A DNA stretch of 64,000 bases from Citrobacter werkmanii NBRC 105721 (GTDB taxonomy: Bacteria > Pseudomonadota > Gammaproteobacteria > Enterobacterales > Enterobacteriaceae), in the NCBI GenBank assembly GCA_000759755.1, contig BBMW01000009.1:248001-312000 (forward strand), given 5' to 3'. The stretch's first letter is position 1, and the number at the start of each line of letters is the position of its first letter. This document shows positions 59,994 to 64,000 of this stretch, in pieces. Below the pieces are notes generated by a model. That model was given only the letters and a program-made list of their open reading frames with translations, searched no databases and was not told the origin of the DNA. The position numbers were made by a program, and so were the translations under genes.

Positions 59994-61040
59994 TTGAACA
60001 TAGACACTCGCGAAATCACCCTTGAACCCGCAGACAACGCCCGCCTGTTGAGCCTTTGCGGTCCATTTGATGACAACATCAAACAGTTGGAACGTCGTCT
60101 CGGCATCGAAATTAACCGTCGGGATAACCACTTTAAGCTGACCGGTCGCCCAATTTGCGTCACCGCTGCGGCTGATATTTTACGCAGCCTGTATGTCGAT
60201 ACCGCCCCAATGCGCGGTCAGACCCAGGACATTGAACCTGAGCAAATTCATCTGGCGATTAAAGAAGCGCGAGTGCTTGAGCAAAGCGCGGACAGCGTGC
60301 CGGAATTTGGCAAAGCGGTGAATATCAAAACCAAACGCGGAGTGATTAAACCGCGTACGCCAAACCAGGCGCAGTACATCGCCAACATCCTCGATCACGA
60401 CATCACCTTCGGCGTTGGCCCTGCGGGTACGGGTAAAACGTATCTTGCGGTTGCCGCCGCGGTCGATGCACTTGAGCGCCAGGAGGTCCGTCGAATTCTG
60501 CTGACCCGTCCGGCAGTAGAAGCGGGTGAAAAACTCGGTTTCCTGCCGGGAGATCTCAGCCAGAAAGTCGATCCGTATTTACGTCCGCTGTATGACGCGC
60601 TATTCGAAATGCTCGGTTTTGAGAAGGTCGAAAAACTGATTGAGCGTAACGTCATTGAGGTGGCGCCGTTGGCCTATATGCGCGGTCGTACCTTGAACGA
60701 TGCGTTCATCATTCTTGATGAAAGCCAGAACACCACCATCGAACAGATGAAAATGTTCCTGACCCGTATCGGCTTTAACTCCAAAGCGGTCATCACCGGC
60801 GATATCACTCAGATTGACCTGCCGCGTAGCACCAAATCCGGTCTGCGTCATGCCATTGAAGTGCTGGCTGAAGTCGACGAGATTAGTTTTAATTTCTTCC
60901 ATAGCGAAGACGTGGTTCGCCACCCGGTAGTCGCCCGTATCGTCACGGCGTATGAAGCCTGGGAAGAAGCAGAACAGAAACGTAAAGCCGAGCTGGCAGC
61001 GGAACGCAAGCGCGAAGCTCAGGAGCAGGAGCAAAAATGA
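59994..61040 (+). CDS. ybeZ: PhoH-like ATPase YbeZ (PhoL)
   Basis: 348 residues from a TTG at 59994 ([15 protein letters not shown]), chosen because AGAGG lies 6 bases upstream and the E. coli protein starts there; an ATG at 59955 would add 13 residues. It is a PhoH-type P-loop ATPase: Walker [14 protein letters not shown], Walker [10 protein letters not shown], and [11 protein letters not shown]. It works with YbeY in ribosome maturation. Its stop overlaps ybeY by 4 bases. Confidence 0.94.
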   Translation: MNIDTREITLEPADNARLLSLCGPFDDNIKQLERRLGIEINRRDNHFKLTGRPICVTAAADILRSLYVDTAPMRGQTQDIEPEQIHLAIKEARVLEQSADSVPEFGKAVNIKTKRGVIKPRTPNQAQYIANILDHDITFGVGPAGTGKTYLAVAAAVDALERQEVRRILLTRPAVEAGEKLGFLPGDLSQKVDPYLRPLYDALFEMLGFEKVEKLIERNVIEVAPLAYMRGRTLNDAFIILDESQNTTIEQMKMFLTRIGFNSKAVITGDITQIDLPRSTKSGLRHAIEVLAEVDEISFNFFHSEDVVRHPVVARIVTAYEAWEEAEQKRKAELAAERKREAQEQEQK

Positions 61041-61504
61041 GTCAGGTTATTCTCGATTTACAGCTGGCATGTGAAGACGAAACCGGTTTACCCACAGAAA
61101 GTCAGTTTCAGGGCTGGCTGGATGCGGTAATCCCGCAGTTTCAGGAAGAGTCTGAAGTGACGATTCGCCTGGTCGATGACGCGGAAAGCCACGAGCTGAA
61201 CCTGACCTATCGCGGAAAAGATAAATCAACCAACGTGCTCTCTTTCCCGTTTGAAGCTCCGCCGGGCATTGAGATGCCGCTGCTGGGCGATCTGATCATC
61301 TGCCGTCAGGTGGTTGAGAAAGAAGCTCAGGAGCAAGGTAAGCCGCTTGAAGCCCACTGGGCGCACATGGTGGTGCACGGTAGCCTGCATTTACTCGGCT
61401 ACGACCATATCGAAGATGATGAAGCGGAAGAAATGGAATCCCTCGAAACAGAGATTATGCTTGCTCTGGGCTATGAGGATCCGTACATTGCCGAGAAGGA
61501 ATAA
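61037..61504 (+). CDS. ybeY: Endoribonuclease YbeY (16S rRNA 3'-end maturation)
   Basis: 155 residues. The zinc motif HxxxHxxGxDH appears as [11 protein letters not shown] near residue 114. It matures 16S rRNA and takes part in ribosome quality control. ATGA overlap with ybeZ. Confidence 0.97.
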   Translation: MSQVILDLQLACEDETGLPTESQFQGWLDAVIPQFQEESEVTIRLVDDAESHELNLTYRGKDKSTNVLSFPFEAPPGIEMPLLGDLIICRQVVEKEAQEQGKPLEAHWAHMVVHGSLHLLGYDHIEDDEAEEMESLETEIMLALGYEDPYIAEKE

Positions 61505-61600
61505 GCCGTCGGGCATCTGCCCGGGCTTCCCATGAAGCCATGCGCTGAGTTTACGCGCATTGAGCGACCTATTAACTAACATGAGAACCCATACGACGCC

Positions 61601-62479
61601 ATGAGCGACGACAATTCACACAGTAGTGACACCTTAACCAGCAAAAAGGGATTTTTTTCCCTGTTACTGAGCCAACTTTTCCACGGTGAACCGAAAAACC
61701 GCGACGAACTGTTGGAGCTGATCCGTGATTCCGGGCAAAACGACCTTATCGATGAAGATACGCGCGATATGCTCGAAGGGGTGATGGACATTGCGGACCA
61801 ACGCGTGCGCGACATCATGATCCCTCGCTCGCAAATGATTACCCTGAAACGCAACCAAACCCTGGATGAATGCCTCGATGTCATTATCGAGTCAGCCCAC
61901 TCGCGTTTCCCGGTGATCAGCGAAGACAAAGATCACATTGAAGGGATTCTGATGGCCAAAGATCTGCTGCCGTTTATGCGCAGCGATGCCGAAGCTTTCA
62001 GCATGGAGAAAGTGTTACGCCAGGCGGTTGTCGTCCCTGAAAGCAAGCGGGTTGACCGCATGCTGAAAGAGTTCCGCTCCCAGCGTTATCATATGGCTAT
62101 CGTCATCGACGAATTCGGTGGTGTCTCTGGTCTGGTGACCATTGAGGACATCCTTGAACTGATCGTTGGTGAAATCGAAGATGAGTACGACGAAGAAGAT
62201 GATATCGACTTCCGTCAGCTCAGTCGCCACACCTGGACCATTCGCGCGCTGGCGCCAATTGAGGACTTCAACGAAGCCTTTGGCACCCACTTTAGCGACG
62301 AAGAAGTCGATACCATTGGCGGTCTGGTCATGCAGGCCTTTGGTCATCTGCCCGCTCGTGGGGAGACTATCGACATTGATGGTTACCAGTTCAAAGTGGC
62401 AATGGCCGACAGCCGTCGTATTATTCAGGTTCATGTCAGAATTCCGGACGACTCACCCCAGCCCAAACTGGACGAATAA
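61601..62479 (+). CDS. ybeX: CorC/YbeX, CBS-domain protein
   Basis: 292 residues. Two CBS domains ([19 protein letters not shown] and [23 protein letters not shown]) and a C-terminal CorC/HlyC transporter-associated domain with [20 protein letters not shown]. Linked to magnesium/cobalt efflux and to ribosome metabolism. Acidic linker [11 protein letters not shown] lies before the last domain. Confidence 0.95.
   Translation: MSDDNSHSSDTLTSKKGFFSLLLSQLFHGEPKNRDELLELIRDSGQNDLIDEDTRDMLEGVMDIADQRVRDIMIPRSQMITLKRNQTLDECLDVIIESAHSRFPVISEDKDHIEGILMAKDLLPFMRSDAEAFSMEKVLRQAVVVPESKRVDRMLKEFRSQRYHMAIVIDEFGGVSGLVTIEDILELIVGEIEDEYDEEDDIDFRQLSRHTWTIRALAPIEDFNEAFGTHFSDEEVDTIGGLVMQAFGHLPARGETIDIDGYQFKVAMADSRRIIQVHVRIPDDSPQPKLDE

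Positions 62480-64000
<1,521 letters not shown>

Overview
The window reads as a chromosome segment of an Enterobacteriaceae member close to Citrobacter or Salmonella. The backbone order ybgA-phrB-dtpD-ybgI-pxpBCA-nei, kdpFABCDE, seqA-pgm, ybfFE-fldA-fur, chiPQ, glnS, nagE/nagBACD, asnB, the Met-Leu-Gln tRNA cluster, ubiF, miaB and ybeZYX-lnt is the familiar enteric one. The tricarballylate genes tcuRABC beside fur (a Salmonella trait), the DUF969/DUF979/pcp genes and the fused DUF523-DUF1722 form of YbgA argue against E. coli K-12. A Citrobacter assignment is inference only.

Layout. 1-1321: the start of a DUF2264 gene on the minus strand behind a KdgR-like palindrome, with a divergent AraC-type regulator. 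1324-7620: a minus-strand run ybgI-pxpB-pxpC-pxpA-DUF969-DUF979-pcp-nei that looks like a pyroglutamate (5-oxoproline) release, uptake and hydrolysis unit. 7910-13205: dtpD, an Rpn-type nuclease, phrB, ybgA and ybfA. 13514-21295: kdpFABC (high-affinity potassium ATPase) with its sensor kinase and response regulator kdpDE.

21296-33540 is the accessory region. It starts with an IS3-like transposase tail touching the kdpE stop codon. Next come a lone tssF on the minus strand and two tandem type VI secretion cargo modules on the plus strand. Module 1 is a full vgrG with a transthyretin-like tail, a 442-residue protein with a papain-like Cys/His signature, two paralogous lipoproteins (candidate immunity proteins) and a PAAR protein. 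Module 2 is a 5'-truncated second vgrG, an M35-like zinc metalloprotease, an exported 292-residue protein (candidate immunity) and a second PAAR protein. The cargo genes are clearly richer in A and T than their neighbours. No other core secretion genes are present, so the cargo would need an apparatus encoded elsewhere. In E. coli and Salmonella speF-potE sits between kdpE and pgm; it is absent here.

33624-64000 is core genome. pgm and seqA are on the minus strand. ybfF, LexA-type ybfE, fldA, uof and fur follow. Then come the tricarballylate regulator and operon, the chitoporin genes chiPQ and glnS. The GlcNAc regulon (nagE divergent from nagBACD) carries NagC and CRP sites, and a NagC-type palindrome also precedes chiP. 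asnB, seven tRNA genes (one Gln copy with a covarying anticodon stem), ubiF, miaB and the ybeZ-ybeY-ybeX-lnt operon end the window, with lnt running off the right edge.
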